NCBI GenBank assembly: GCA_045591885.1
Contig: JAZNTT010000047.1
Coordinates: 1-57,913, forward strand
Reading direction: 5' to 3'
DNA: 57,913 bases
Source: Colimorpha_A sp045591885
GTDB taxonomy: Bacteria > Bacillota > Clostridia > Oscillospirales > CAG-272
The notes beneath the pieces are model-generated. The model saw only the letters and a list, made by a program, of their open reading frames with translations, had not been told where the DNA came from and searched no databases. The position numbers were made by a program, and so were the translations under genes. Positions 33,110 through 41,474 of the stretch are shown here, piece after piece. How positions within the stretch are numbered: the first letter of the stretch is position 1; each line of letters begins with the position of its first letter.

Positions 33110-35338
33110 ATGAATAAAGAAGTAAAATTATCAGTCAATAATTTGAAGATCTCCTTCCGTACCGATGCAGGAAAGGTGCAGGCAGTAAGAGACATTTCCT
33201 TCGACCTTTATAAGGGCGACACGCTTGCGATCGTCGGAGAATCCGGATCGGGCAAATCGGTTACTTCGAGAGCAGTTATGGGTATTTCGGCAGTAAACGC
33301 CATCTATGAGGGCGGCGAAATACTTTATGACGGTCAGGACCTCGTCCGTATACCGGAGGAGGAGATGCATAAGCTTCGCGGAGACAAGATCGCGATGATC
33401 TTCCAGGACCCGCTTTCCTCGCTTAACCCTATTATGCGAATCGGTAAGCAGATCACAGAGGCAATGCTCCTTAAAAATAAGGCAAACCGTAAAGAGGGCC
33501 GCGAGACCTTCAATAATACGCTTGCAGCACTGTCCGGCGTAATAAAGGAAGCGCTTGCTAAGAGCGGTAACGATACCGTTTCCGCAAAAGACGTAGACGA
33601 TTATATCAAGACCTTCGATAACTTCAATATCCAGGCGATCAAGCTTGAAAACAGCTATAACAATGCACGCACAGAGGCGGAGGAAATGATCGCGATCATA
33701 GAGGATCTTCTTTTCCTTACCGAAAAGAAGCAGAAGGTCGACGTTATCGCAACGCTCAAGCTCGTAAAGCGCAAGCTCGAATCGATCGAGGATAAGTATT
33801 TTGCAGGCAAGTATATGGACGTACTCAAGGACCATATAGCAAGCCTGGAGAATGCAAAGCGCGCAGAACGCAAGAAGGTAACGATAAAGGATTCTGCAAA
33901 GAAGGCAATGGGTGCGGGAGCATCCAAGAAGGAAGCATCCGAAGAGACCGTCGCAGTTCTCAAGGCGATCAAGGAGACCGCTTCCGAAATGCTTGCTCAG
34001 CCACAGTATAACTTCTTCAGAATCGGTTACTACGTGTATAAGCATCCCGAAACGGACCTTAGCCGGATGTCTGCCGACGAGGCAAACGAGATGGCAGTGA
34101 AGTTCCTCGACGAGGACTTTATGGATTCGTTTATGGCGCTTCAGAAGATCGCAGTACAGTATTCCTTCGATAAGACTCTCGAGAATAAGAAGGAAGCAAT
34201 TGAAGCGCTCAAGAACGCAGTTGACTTCTTCAAGGCAGGAAACTTCACTTCGCATGATGCCGATGCTGTCTGCAAGAGCGTCAATAAGAAGGTACTCGCA
34301 TCGATCGATCCTCTTGCGATCGTAAAGGATAACGTAGCGTATACCTTCCTCGGCGCTCTCGAAAGAGAAGTTGAAAAGTACTTCTTCTATATCAAGAATA
34401 ATCCGAAGGAAGAAGCTCGCTTCGCTAAGCAGACCGCAAAGAGAGAAGCTCTCATTGCAAAGGGCAAGACGGTGGACTGGAGCGTTGTTCCGAAGTCCGT
34501 TATCGAGCCCGAGGTGCAGATCGAGACTATCGTTTCGGTACTCTCGCGCGTAATGAATAAGTTCCGTGCAGACGTTAATAACGCAAATAGCTTTGACGCT
34601 GATAAGCGTTGCCTTGAGATAATAGATTATCTCAAGGAAAAGGCATCGCAGGTCGTTAATACGCTTACGAAGCGTATCGCAAAGGAAAAGGCGATCAAGC
34701 TTATGGACGAGGTCGGTATTCCCGAAGCGAGAATGCGTTTCAGACAGTATCCGTTTGAATTTTCGGGCGGTATGCGTCAGAGAATAGTTATTGCGATCGC
34801 ACTTTCCGCAAACCCCGATATCCTTATCTGTGACGAGCCGACGACGGCGCTTGATGTTACTATTCAGGCGCAGATCCTCGAGCTTATCAACCGCTTGAAG
34901 AGAGAGAGAAACCTCTCCATCATATTCATAACGCACGACCTCGGTGTTGTTGCAAATATGGCGGACAGAATTGCCGTTATGTATGCAGGTAAGATCGTAG
35001 AGTACGGTACCTCCAACGAGGTATTCTACAACCCGCAGCACCCCTATACCTGGGCGCTCCTTTCCTCTATGCCTGACCTTGATACCAACGAAAAGCTCGA
35101 CGCTATCCCCGGCACGCCTCCGAATATGATCTATCCTCCCGTAGGCGACGCATTTGCCGAAAGAAACAAGTACGCAATGGAGATCGATTACGAGATGCAG
35201 CCCCCTATGTTCGAGGTTTCGCCTACTCACTATGCGGCAACCTGGTTGCTCCATCCCAACGCGCCTAAGGTAGAGATCCCGAAGATCATTACCGAGCGTA
35301 TCAAGCGTATGAAAGAAAGAGGTGGCAACAATGACTAA
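33110..35338 (+). CDS. OppD-type ABC ATPase with an insertion of about 390 residues
   Basis: 742 residues against about 340 for OppD. Walker A is GESGSGKS (43-50) and the Q-loop Gln is Q99 in IFQDPLSSLNP. The signature SGGMRQR comes only near residue 551, followed by Walker B ILICDEPTTALD and the H-loop ITHDLG. Normally about 60 residues separate Q-loop and signature. The inserted block (about 118-510) is highly charged and helical, with many Lys/Glu/Ala runs, placed in the helical subdomain that touches the permease. The C-terminal OppD extension (PYTWALLSSMPDL) is normal but lacks the full Cys set of Fe-S OppD proteins. Confidence 0.9.
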   Translation: MNKEVKLSVNNLKISFRTDAGKVQAVRDISFDLYKGDTLAIVGESGSGKSVTSRAVMGISAVNAIYEGGEILYDGQDLVRIPEEEMHKLRGDKIAMIFQDPLSSLNPIMRIGKQITEAMLLKNKANRKEGRETFNNTLAALSGVIKEALAKSGNDTVSAKDVDDYIKTFDNFNIQAIKLENSYNNARTEAEEMIAIIEDLLFLTEKKQKVDVIATLKLVKRKLESIEDKYFAGKYMDVLKDHIASLENAKRAERKKVTIKDSAKKAMGAGASKKEASEETVAVLKAIKETASEMLAQPQYNFFRIGYYVYKHPETDLSRMSADEANEMAVKFLDEDFMDSFMALQKIAVQYSFDKTLENKKEAIEALKNAVDFFKAGNFTSHDADAVCKSVNKKVLASIDPLAIVKDNVAYTFLGALEREVEKYFFYIKNNPKEEARFAKQTAKREALIAKGKTVDWSVVPKSVIEPEVQIETIVSVLSRVMNKFRADVNNANSFDADKRCLEIIDYLKEKASQVVNTLTKRIAKEKAIKLMDEVGIPEARMRFRQYPFEFSGGMRQRIVIAIALSANPDILICDEPTTALDVTIQAQILELINRLKRERNLSIIFITHDLGVVANMADRIAVMYAGKIVEYGTSNEVFYNPQHPYTWALLSSMPDLDTNEKLDAIPGTPPNMIYPPVGDAFAERNKYAMEIDYEMQPPMFEVSPTHYAATWLLHPNAPKVEIPKIITERIKRMKERGGNND

Positions 35339-36593
35339 TAACAATGAAGTATTGTTGAAAGTAGACCATCTTTGCCAGTATTTCCGCTTGGGACGTAAGG
35401 ATCTTAAGGCAGTTGATGACGTAAGCTTTGATATAAAAAAGGGCGAAGCGTTCGGACTTGTCGGCGAGTCGGGATGCGGAAAGACGACTACAGGCCGTTC
35501 GATCATAAAGCTGTATAACATTACCTCGGGTAACGTATACTTTAAAGGTCAGAGAATCGGCGCAGGAACCCGCTCCTATAAGGACGCGATCTCGAAGGCG
35601 CGTAACGAGGCGGCAAAGAAGATCAAACTTCTTCGCGCCGAAAAGAACGTCGACGAGGCAAGAAAAGAGGAAATAAAGGCGGAGATCGAGAAGATCAATG
35701 ATGACCTTTATGAGACTGTTTCAAAGAACAGAGCGCTGATAAGAGACGCAAAATCCGACAGCAGAGCGGTCGATAAACAGCATTCCGCTTCTCTCGTCAA
35801 GGAGCTTGAGGCAGAATATGCCGAAAAGTTCAAGCTGGCTGAGGGCGATAGCGAAAAGCTCAGAACGCTCAAAAAGGAATACAGAAACCGCCTTCGCGTT
35901 GCTAAAAAGAGCCGACTTATCACCCAGATACAGATGATCTTCCAGGACCCGATCGCATCGCTTGACCCTCGTATGACGGTGCGCGATATCATCGCAGAGG
36001 GACTGGTAATCAACGGCATTACCGATAAGGAATACATCAACGAAAAGGTTTACGAGATCCTTGAAACAGTTGGTCTCGTTCGCGAGCACGCAGACCGTTA
36101 TCCTCACGAGTTCTCGGGCGGACAGCGTCAGCGTATCGGTATCGCAAGAGCAGTTATCATGCAGCCCGAAATGATAATCGCCGACGAGCCCATATCGGCA
36201 CTCGACGTGTCCATTCAGGCACAGGTAATCAACCTGCTAAACGACCTCCGTGAGCGTATGGGTCTTACCATTCTCTTCATCGCGCACGACCTTTCGGTAG
36301 TAAAATACTTCTCTGACAGAATCGGCGTAATGTATTTCGGAAAAATGGTTGAGCTGGCAGACTCGGATGAGCTGTTCAAGAATCCGCTTCATCCCTATAC
36401 GAGATCGCTTCTGTCTGCAATTCCGCTTCCGGACCCCGTGTATGAGAAGCAGCGCACGAGAATAGTTTATAATCCCATAGCGGAGCACGATTATTCAACC
36501 GACGCGCCCTCCTTCCGCGAGATCACACCCGGACACTTCGTTCACTGTAACGATGCAGAGGAAAAGAAATACAAGGAAATGATAAATCAGTAA
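35331..36593 (+). CDS. OppF-type ABC ATPase with a coiled-coil insertion
   Basis: 420 residues against about 320 for OppF. Walker A GESGCGKT (45-52), Q-loop IFQDPIASLDP near 203, signature SGGQRQR, Walker B MIIADEPISALD and H-loop IAHDLS are intact. A charged helical block of about 110 residues (80-195) is inserted between Walker A and Q-loop, a different place from the OppD insertion. The ATG at 35331 follows GAGGTGG and overlaps the oppD stop by 8 nt; a GTG at 35322 is possible but worse placed. Confidence 0.9.
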   Translation: MTNNNEVLLKVDHLCQYFRLGRKDLKAVDDVSFDIKKGEAFGLVGESGCGKTTTGRSIIKLYNITSGNVYFKGQRIGAGTRSYKDAISKARNEAAKKIKLLRAEKNVDEARKEEIKAEIEKINDDLYETVSKNRALIRDAKSDSRAVDKQHSASLVKELEAEYAEKFKLAEGDSEKLRTLKKEYRNRLRVAKKSRLITQIQMIFQDPIASLDPRMTVRDIIAEGLVINGITDKEYINEKVYEILETVGLVREHADRYPHEFSGGQRQRIGIARAVIMQPEMIIADEPISALDVSIQAQVINLLNDLRERMGLTILFIAHDLSVVKYFSDRIGVMYFGKMVELADSDELFKNPLHPYTRSLLSAIPLPDPVYEKQRTRIVYNPIAEHDYSTDAPSFREITPGHFVHCNDAEEKKYKEMINQ

Positions 36594-36612
36594 GGATCGA
36601 CGGATACAGCCA

Positions 36613-37038
36613 ATGAAACAGGAAAATAAATCGCGTTTAATCAAATATATAGTTTGTATTTGTGTCGCATCCTTGATCACGCTCGTGGTTTTTTGGATCC
36701 AGGGCTTTTTCACTCACAGTGTTGCGCGGAACCTGCAGGTTCTGGGCGACGGCTTTACCGTATCGGGAGCATTGTTTCTGATGTTTGCAGGAATGATGTT
36801 CATAAGCGGAGAGGGTGCTCTTATAGGAATAGGTTGGGTACTCAGAAACGCATTTCTGACGTTCGTTCCGATGGGAAGAAAAAGGCACGAATTATATCGT
36901 GATTATAGAGAGAGAAAGCTAAAAAACGCAAAAAAGTCAAGCGATCATTGCCTGCTTGCAGTAGGTCTTGTATTCTTTTTGATCGGCGTTGCGATTACCC
37001 TTATCTGGCATTATAATTTCTATAACGTAACAGCTTAA
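36613..37038 (+). CDS. DUF3899-like small membrane protein
   Basis: 141 residues with three or four hydrophobic segments (about 11-30, 48-68 and 112-132) and a basic cytoplasmic loop (MGRKRHELYRDYRERKLKNAKK). It resembles the DUF3899 family of small Firmicutes membrane proteins with unknown role. It begins 19 nt after oppF and is followed by the operon terminator, so it is the last gene of the transporter operon. Confidence 0.75.
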   Translation: MKQENKSRLIKYIVCICVASLITLVVFWIQGFFTHSVARNLQVLGDGFTVSGALFLMFAGMMFISGEGALIGIGWVLRNAFLTFVPMGRKRHELYRDYRERKLKNAKKSSDHCLLAVGLVFFLIGVAITLIWHYNFYNVTA

Positions 37039-37040
37039 TA

Positions 37041-37066
37041 CAAGCCCCTCTATGTGAGGGGCTTTG
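37041..37066 (+). terminator. terminator of the oligopeptide ABC operon
   Basis: AAGCCCCTC-TATGT-GAGGGGCTT followed by TGCTTT. Confidence 0.8.
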
Positions 37067-37069
37067 CTT

Positions 37070-37111
37070 TATATTAAAAAGCACTTGCGTAGGCAAGTGC
37101 TTTTTAATATT
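37070..37111. terminator. bidirectional terminator between convergent genes
   Basis: ATATTAAAAAGCACTTGC-GTAG-GCAAGTGCTTTTTAATAT, an 18-bp stem with A and T tracts. It closes the minus-strand E2-like gene and backs up the + strand terminator. Confidence 0.9.
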
Positions 37112-38036
37112 ACTTTGATTTCTTTTCCTTCTTCTTTTTGACCCTCTTTTTCTTGTCTATATCGGGATCCTCGAAAACCACCTCGGGAGCGCTGTCGAGA
37201 AGCCACGGATTGGCAAGATAACGGCGGAAGGTCTTGAAAGCAGATGCGTAAGCGAAGCCGTCACAAATACGCTCGTCGGTGACGACAGTATAGTCAATAT
37301 ACTTGCGGCGAACGGGATTTCCGTCGAGATCAAGCTCGCAAACGTGACGTTTCGTGCCGAACGCAATAAACAGCGGAACGTTACCGAAATTGTAAAGATG
37401 ATGGTATATCGGCGGGATACCGAGCGAACCCATCGAGGTAATGAACATCGAGCCGTGGAACGGGCTTACCTGCGTAAGACCGCCGGGGAGAAGTCCGAAA
37501 TAATCAAGCATTTTGAGTATCCAGACGACGAACTTCTTAATAAGACCGGGAACGTAGTTAAGAATACGTGCAACGCCGTCAAAAGCGTTCTCGCCGCCCG
37601 AAAAAGCATCGTTATAGGTCTTGGTAAAACGCTCGTAAACCTGCTCCGCAGTGTCGGCAGGCTCAAAAACCGCCTTGATAACGGTGTTGGTATTGGCGGA
37701 GGTCAGCTCCTCCTTTACCGCCATATTCACCTGAATGTTCTTGCGGGCGAAGATCTTCTGACCCGAGAGGAATCGGTTAAGATACGGCTTCTGTGAAACG
37801 GTGCGGACGTAGGCGGCGAGAATAACGTGCATAATGCCGAAATTCTTCAAGCCCTGCTCGCGCTTTTCTTTAACGTATTTTTCCGCCTGTGTCGTTTCAA
37901 ATTTATCGGAGAAAAAATTCGTCGCATCGTTGCGCTCGACCATTATGTAGGGAGAAACGTAATCATACGGATCGAGTCCGCGAACCTTGAATCCGTCGGC
38001 GCGGTCGCCGAGCTTTCTTCTTCTTTTTTCGTACAT
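37110..38036 (-). CDS. 2-oxo acid dehydrogenase E2 catalytic-domain-like acyltransferase without the catalytic His
   Basis: 308 residues with no lipoyl or peripheral-subunit-binding domain. The fold signature of E2/chloramphenicol-acetyltransferase proteins is visible: SPFHGSMFITSMGSLGIPPIYHHL mid-protein parts and a C-terminal VVTDERICDGFAYASAF. That last motif is normally DHRxxDG with a catalytic His; here the His is Glu. A hydrophobic stretch (about 155-180) and a Lys-rich tail (KKKRVKKKKEKKSK) are unusual. The ATG at 38036 with AAAGGA is chosen over a TTG 3 nt upstream. There are no dehydrogenase partners nearby. Role unknown; it may bind acyl or CoA ligands rather than transfer acyl groups by the usual mechanism. 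Confidence 0.72.
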   Translation of the reverse strand: MYEKRRRKLGDRADGFKVRGLDPYDYVSPYIMVERNDATNFFSDKFETTQAEKYVKEKREQGLKNFGIMHVILAAYVRTVSQKPYLNRFLSGQKIFARKNIQVNMAVKEELTSANTNTVIKAVFEPADTAEQVYERFTKTYNDAFSGGENAFDGVARILNYVPGLIKKFVVWILKMLDYFGLLPGGLTQVSPFHGSMFITSMGSLGIPPIYHHLYNFGNVPLFIAFGTKRHVCELDLDGNPVRRKYIDYTVVTDERICDGFAYASAFKTFRRYLANPWLLDSAPEVVFEDPDIDKKKRVKKKKEKKSK

Positions 38037-38077
38037 CAATATAATCCTTTCAAGGGTTGTATGGTGTTATCCTTAGA

Positions 38078-38106
38078 ATTATATCAAAAAAAATTTGATA
38101 TGGCAA
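38078..38106 (-). promoter_or_regulatory. promoter of the E2-like gene with an embedded dyad
   Basis: Minus strand TTGCCA (38106-38101), 17-bp spacer, TATAAT (38083-38078). The spacer is filled by ATATCAAA-N5-TTTGATAT (38081-38101), a possible operator. Confidence 0.7.
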
Positions 38107-38288
38107 CAGTTTTTTCATTATTTAAGTGAAAATCCTTAATAAACATAGAGCAAAACAAAATCGTTCGTCCAAAACCATCTGCAAAAACGAAACTGCGCCA
38201 CGGTTTTATCTTTTTTTCGCGCGAAAAACGAGGTAAGTATAAAACCACCCTAATATCGTCAAAAAGAGTTAAAAGGTGATTGAGCGAC

Positions 38289-38322
38289 TTCGACAGACTG
38301 TGCGTCCGACTTAGTGTAAAAT
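38289..38322 (+). promoter_or_regulatory. putative Spo0A-dependent promoter of spoIIE
   Basis: TCGACA (38290-38295) and TAAAAT (38317-38322) are separated by 21 bp. TTCGACA (38289-38295), the complement of the Spo0A box core TGTCGAA, overlaps the -35. In B. subtilis, spoIIE is known for a 21-bp spacer and Spo0A boxes. The rest of 38107-38288 shows only a TTTTTCGCGCGAAAAA palindrome and no gene. Confidence 0.5.
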
Positions 38323-38354
38323 GTGAAATACTAAAACAAAGGACGGACAAAAAA

Positions 38355-40712
38355 ATGGAAAAAACGGGCTATGAGAAGAAAAAAGAAAAGGGAATTTTGG
38401 GCGGACTATCAAAATGGGTCGGTACATATATCAAAACCGAAAAGAAATCGGAAAAAACGGAGGGCAAGGTCGCCGAAGCGGGAATAAGGGGCATTTTCTC
38501 ATTCACCCTCGCATTTGTGCTTTCGCGTGCCGAGGTGATGGGCGGAACGATGCCGTTTGGTCTATCGTATCTGTGCGGAAGCGAAAAGCACGTTGGCTGG
38601 GTGCTTAGCGGGATATTGCTTTCAAGCCTTTACGGTGAAAAACGAACGATATATTTTGTCGCCGCATTGCTTATCGCAACACTTCGCCTTGCGGTGTCTT
38701 ACATACTTGAAGGCAGGCGCGAAAGGATATTTTCCGAGCCTATATCGCTCAGGCTCGCTGTCGGTGCGGCGGGAGGCTTTGTCTGCGGAATTTACGGAAT
38801 TTTCGCAGGAGGCTTCAGAAAAGAACAGCTCTTTCAGGCAATCTTTTTGATATTTGCAGTGCCGCTTGCGGCATATCTTTATTCAGGTGCAACGAGTGAA
38901 AAGGGAATCGGCGAAACACAGCGAGAGCTTGGATCGTTTACGATTTATTTATCGTTTCTTATCGGTCTGAGCAGCTTCAATTTTCTCGGCTTTTCTCCCG
39001 CCACCGTTGTCGGCTCGCTTATGACCTTGACGACAGCTCTCAGCGGCGGAAGCGTCAAGGGAGGCCTTATCGGAATGGCGGGCGGACTCTGTATTAACGC
39101 TCCGCAGGCGGTCATGATGGGACTGATGGGCGCGATCACGGGAAGCCTAAGGCGTTATTCGCAGATCGCGGCGGTAGGCGGCGGATGTGCGGGCGGAGTG
39201 ATATTTGCGCTGCTCACGGGCGGAAGCGCATCGCTTATGACAACGGTTCCAGCGCTTTTGTGGGGCGGGGCAATATGTCTGCCGATAGTGCGCTTCGGCG
39301 GAGCGGGGAAGCTGAATATCCTCGGAAGCAGAACGCTTATGAGCGAGGAGGCATCGAGCAGTACGATGCTGATAGCGCAAAAAGAGGAGGCAATGGCGGC
39401 TCGTTTGAGCGCGCTATCCGATGCCATGACCTCACTGTCGGGCGTTTTCTATGCGCTCTCAAACCGCCTGACCTCGCCGGGCGCGTGGCAGGTAAGAGGA
39501 ATATGCGAGGCATCGTTCAAGAAGTACTGCAAATCCTGTCAGCAGAGTACCGTCTGCTGGGGACGTGAATACGAAAGAACCGCAGACGTGATGAATAAGC
39601 TTGCAAACGCCGTCGTGCTCCACGGCAACGCCGATTCCTCGTACGTTCCGAGCCACTTTCTCGACGTGTGTCCGAATACGGTAAAGGCGCTTTCGGAGGT
39701 CAACCTCTCCCACGCGCGGCTGCTTGAAAATGCCGCACGGCAGAATAAGACGGAGGTCTTTGCCCTCGATTACGAGGCGATGGCAAAGCTGCTCTCCGAG
39801 GCATCGGAGGAGAACGCGCAGGAGTACGTTCTCGACAACGCACTGACTGAAAAGGTACGAACGGCGGCGCTCGATATGGGAATGGGCTTTCACAGTATAG
39901 CGGTTTACGGAAAAAGAAAAAAAACCGTCATCGGCGGCGGGATCGACCTTGAAAACGTACGTATCTCAACAGAGGAAATGAGAGAGATCTTCTCATCCGC
40001 TTGCGGAGTAGAGCTGACGTCTCCCGAGTTCAAGCTCGATGAGGATTATACGACAATGCTTGCGACGGCAAAAAGAAATATAGGCTGTGAATCGGCACGC
40101 GCCTCGGTAAAGAAGAAGGGCGAGGAGGTAAACGGTGACAGCGCGATAGTATTTGAAAACCGAGAGGACAAGTATTACGCATTGATAAGCGACGGAATGG
40201 GAAGCGGAGAGGACGCTTCGATGACCTCTAAAACAACGGGAATATTTCTCAGTAAGCTCCTGTCTGCGGGCAATAAAAAGCACACCGTCCTCAAAATGCT
40301 CAATAACTTCATAAGAAACAAGAACCTCGAATGCTTTGCAACCGTCGATCTGCTTGAAATTGATATGCTGACGGGAGAGGCATCGTTCATCAAAAGCGGT
40401 GCGGCGGCGTCGTACGTGATACGAAAAGGCCGTCTTTTCAAAATCGCATCGACCTCGCTTCCTATCGGAATAACCCGAGAAATTGCTTCGGAGGAGGTCA
40501 AGTTCAAGCTCGAAAAGGACGACCTTATCGTGATGGTCAGCGACGGCGTCAGCCAAAGCTTTGAGGACGGCGCGTGGCTTCTTTCGATGCTGTCGGACGA
40601 GATCGACCCGAAGGGCCCGCTTGCGAATATCGCCCGTTCAATTCTCGAGCAGGCGAAGAAGAAAAACGAGAGAAGCGACGATATGACGGTCGTCGCAGTC
40701 AGAGTCATTTAA
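38355..40712 (+). CDS. spoIIE: stage II sporulation protein E (SpoIIE phosphatase)
   Basis: 785 residues (827 in B. subtilis). A charged N-terminus is followed by about ten membrane helices (about 60-310), a central regulatory region with several cysteines (KKYCKSCQQSTVCWG) and a C-terminal PP2C-type phosphatase domain (about 570-785) with the metal-binding Asp motifs DSAIVF, LISDGMGSGEDA, VMVSDGVSQSF and SDDMTVVAVRV. SpoIIE dephosphorylates SpoIIAA to release SigF in the forespore and acts at the septum. The ATG at 38355 with AAAGGAC is chosen; the in-frame start at 38280 lies upstream of the predicted promoter. It shows that the organism has an endospore programme. Confidence 0.96.
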   Translation: MEKTGYEKKKEKGILGGLSKWVGTYIKTEKKSEKTEGKVAEAGIRGIFSFTLAFVLSRAEVMGGTMPFGLSYLCGSEKHVGWVLSGILLSSLYGEKRTIYFVAALLIATLRLAVSYILEGRRERIFSEPISLRLAVGAAGGFVCGIYGIFAGGFRKEQLFQAIFLIFAVPLAAYLYSGATSEKGIGETQRELGSFTIYLSFLIGLSSFNFLGFSPATVVGSLMTLTTALSGGSVKGGLIGMAGGLCINAPQAVMMGLMGAITGSLRRYSQIAAVGGGCAGGVIFALLTGGSASLMTTVPALLWGGAICLPIVRFGGAGKLNILGSRTLMSEEASSSTMLIAQKEEAMAARLSALSDAMTSLSGVFYALSNRLTSPGAWQVRGICEASFKKYCKSCQQSTVCWGREYERTADVMNKLANAVVLHGNADSSYVPSHFLDVCPNTVKALSEVNLSHARLLENAARQNKTEVFALDYEAMAKLLSEASEENAQEYVLDNALTEKVRTAALDMGMGFHSIAVYGKRKKTVIGGGIDLENVRISTEEMREIFSSACGVELTSPEFKLDEDYTTMLATAKRNIGCESARASVKKKGEEVNGDSAIVFENREDKYYALISDGMGSGEDASMTSKTTGIFLSKLLSAGNKKHTVLKMLNNFIRNKNLECFATVDLLEIDMLTGEASFIKSGAAASYVIRKGRLFKIASTSLPIGITREIASEEVKFKLEKDDLIVMVSDGVSQSFEDGAWLLSMLSDEIDPKGPLANIARSILEQAKKKNERSDDMTVVAVRVI

Positions 40713-40751
40713 TTGATCGCAGGGGGAGCTTCCTTAAATCGAAAGGGGTAT

Positions 40752-40856
40752 CCAAAGGGGAAAACGTGTGCAGAATTTTGCAAAGGCAAAATTCAAGCCC
40801 GTTTCCCCCTTGGCGTGTTTTCTTTTGGAACTTTTCTTTGCACGAGCAAAGAAAAG
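40752..40856. repeat. compound palindromic intergenic element
   Basis: Outer arms CCAAAGGGGAAAACG (40752-40766) and CGTTTCCCCCTTGG (40800-40813) enclose the perfect hairpin GAATTTTGC-AAAG-GCAAAATTC. A second hairpin CTTTTCTTTGC-ACGA-GCAAAGAAAAG (40831-40856) follows. The unit lies between convergent genes and a degenerate relative occurs at 22961-23033. Confidence 0.6.
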
Positions 40857-40867
40857 TGGAAAGAACG

Positions 40868-41419
40868 TTACATTTCCTTCTTTATCCTCTCAATTGCTCC
40901 CTTTTCAACCCTCGAAACCTGTGCCTGCGAGATCCCGATCTCCGACGCGATCTCCATCTGCGTCCGTCCCTTGTAAAACCGCAAATTCAAAATAGTCTTT
41001 TCACGCTCCGAGAGATTTTTAAGCGCCTCTCGGAGCGCGATGCTTTCAAGCCAGCTCTCCTCTGATGCAGTATCGTCACGAAGCTGATCCATAACGTAAA
41101 GGGAATCGTCACCGTCACCGTAAACGGGATCGTAGATCGAGATCGGCGCTGAAATCGCTTCAAGAGCGCGCGAGACCTCTTCTTTTGTTTTCGTATCGCC
41201 TTCCTTGTTAAGCTCCTCGACGATCTCATCAATTGTCGCATCCTTGCAGTCGCGCCGCGAAATGATCTCCTTTGCCTGTAAAGCGCGATAGGCGAGATCG
41301 CGTAGCGAACGGCTTACGCGGACAGAGTTGTTGTCGCGTAAATACCGCTTTATCTCACCAATTATCATCGGCATGAATATACCGAGGCGAAAAAAGAAAT
41401 TTATCAAAACTATTGCCAA
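40868..41419 (-). CDS. SigG/SigF-type sporulation sigma factor, N-terminally truncated (probable pseudogene)
   Basis: At most 183 residues against about 250-260 for SigG. Sequence from PMIIGEIKRYLRDNN through region 3 (VRVSRSLRDLAYRALQ) to region 4 (GRTQMEIASEIGISQAQVSRVEK) closely follows SigG/SigF. Regions 2.1-2.3, which bind core polymerase, and most of 2.4 are missing. Upstream residues (INFFFRLGIFM) do not match the family and run into the metY promoter; no ribosome site is seen at the TTG (41419) or ATG (41374). It is therefore probably a gene remnant or one half of an interrupted gene. Confidence 0.8.
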   Translation of the reverse strand: MAIVLINFFFRLGIFMPMIIGEIKRYLRDNNSVRVSRSLRDLAYRALQAKEIISRRDCKDATIDEIVEELNKEGDTKTKEEVSRALEAISAPISIYDPVYGDGDDSLYVMDQLRDDTASEESWLESIALREALKNLSEREKTILNLRFYKGRTQMEIASEIGISQAQVSRVEKGAIERIKKEM

Positions 41420-41441
41420 TGAGGGGGAAATGCGCTATAAT
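41413..41441 (+). promoter_or_regulatory. promoter of metY-metA
   Basis: TTGCCA (41413-41418), 17-bp spacer, TATAAT (41436-41441). It overlaps the 5' end of the truncated sigma gene on the other strand. The leader is too short (about 27 nt) for a SAM riboswitch or T-box. Confidence 0.8.
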
Positions 41442-41474
41442 TATTCTAATAAACCCCTAAAGGAGCAAAACCAA

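Noticed and set aside
41442..41474. SAM riboswitch or T-box before metY
   Set aside because: The space between the predicted transcript start and the ribosome site is only about 30 nt, too short for either.
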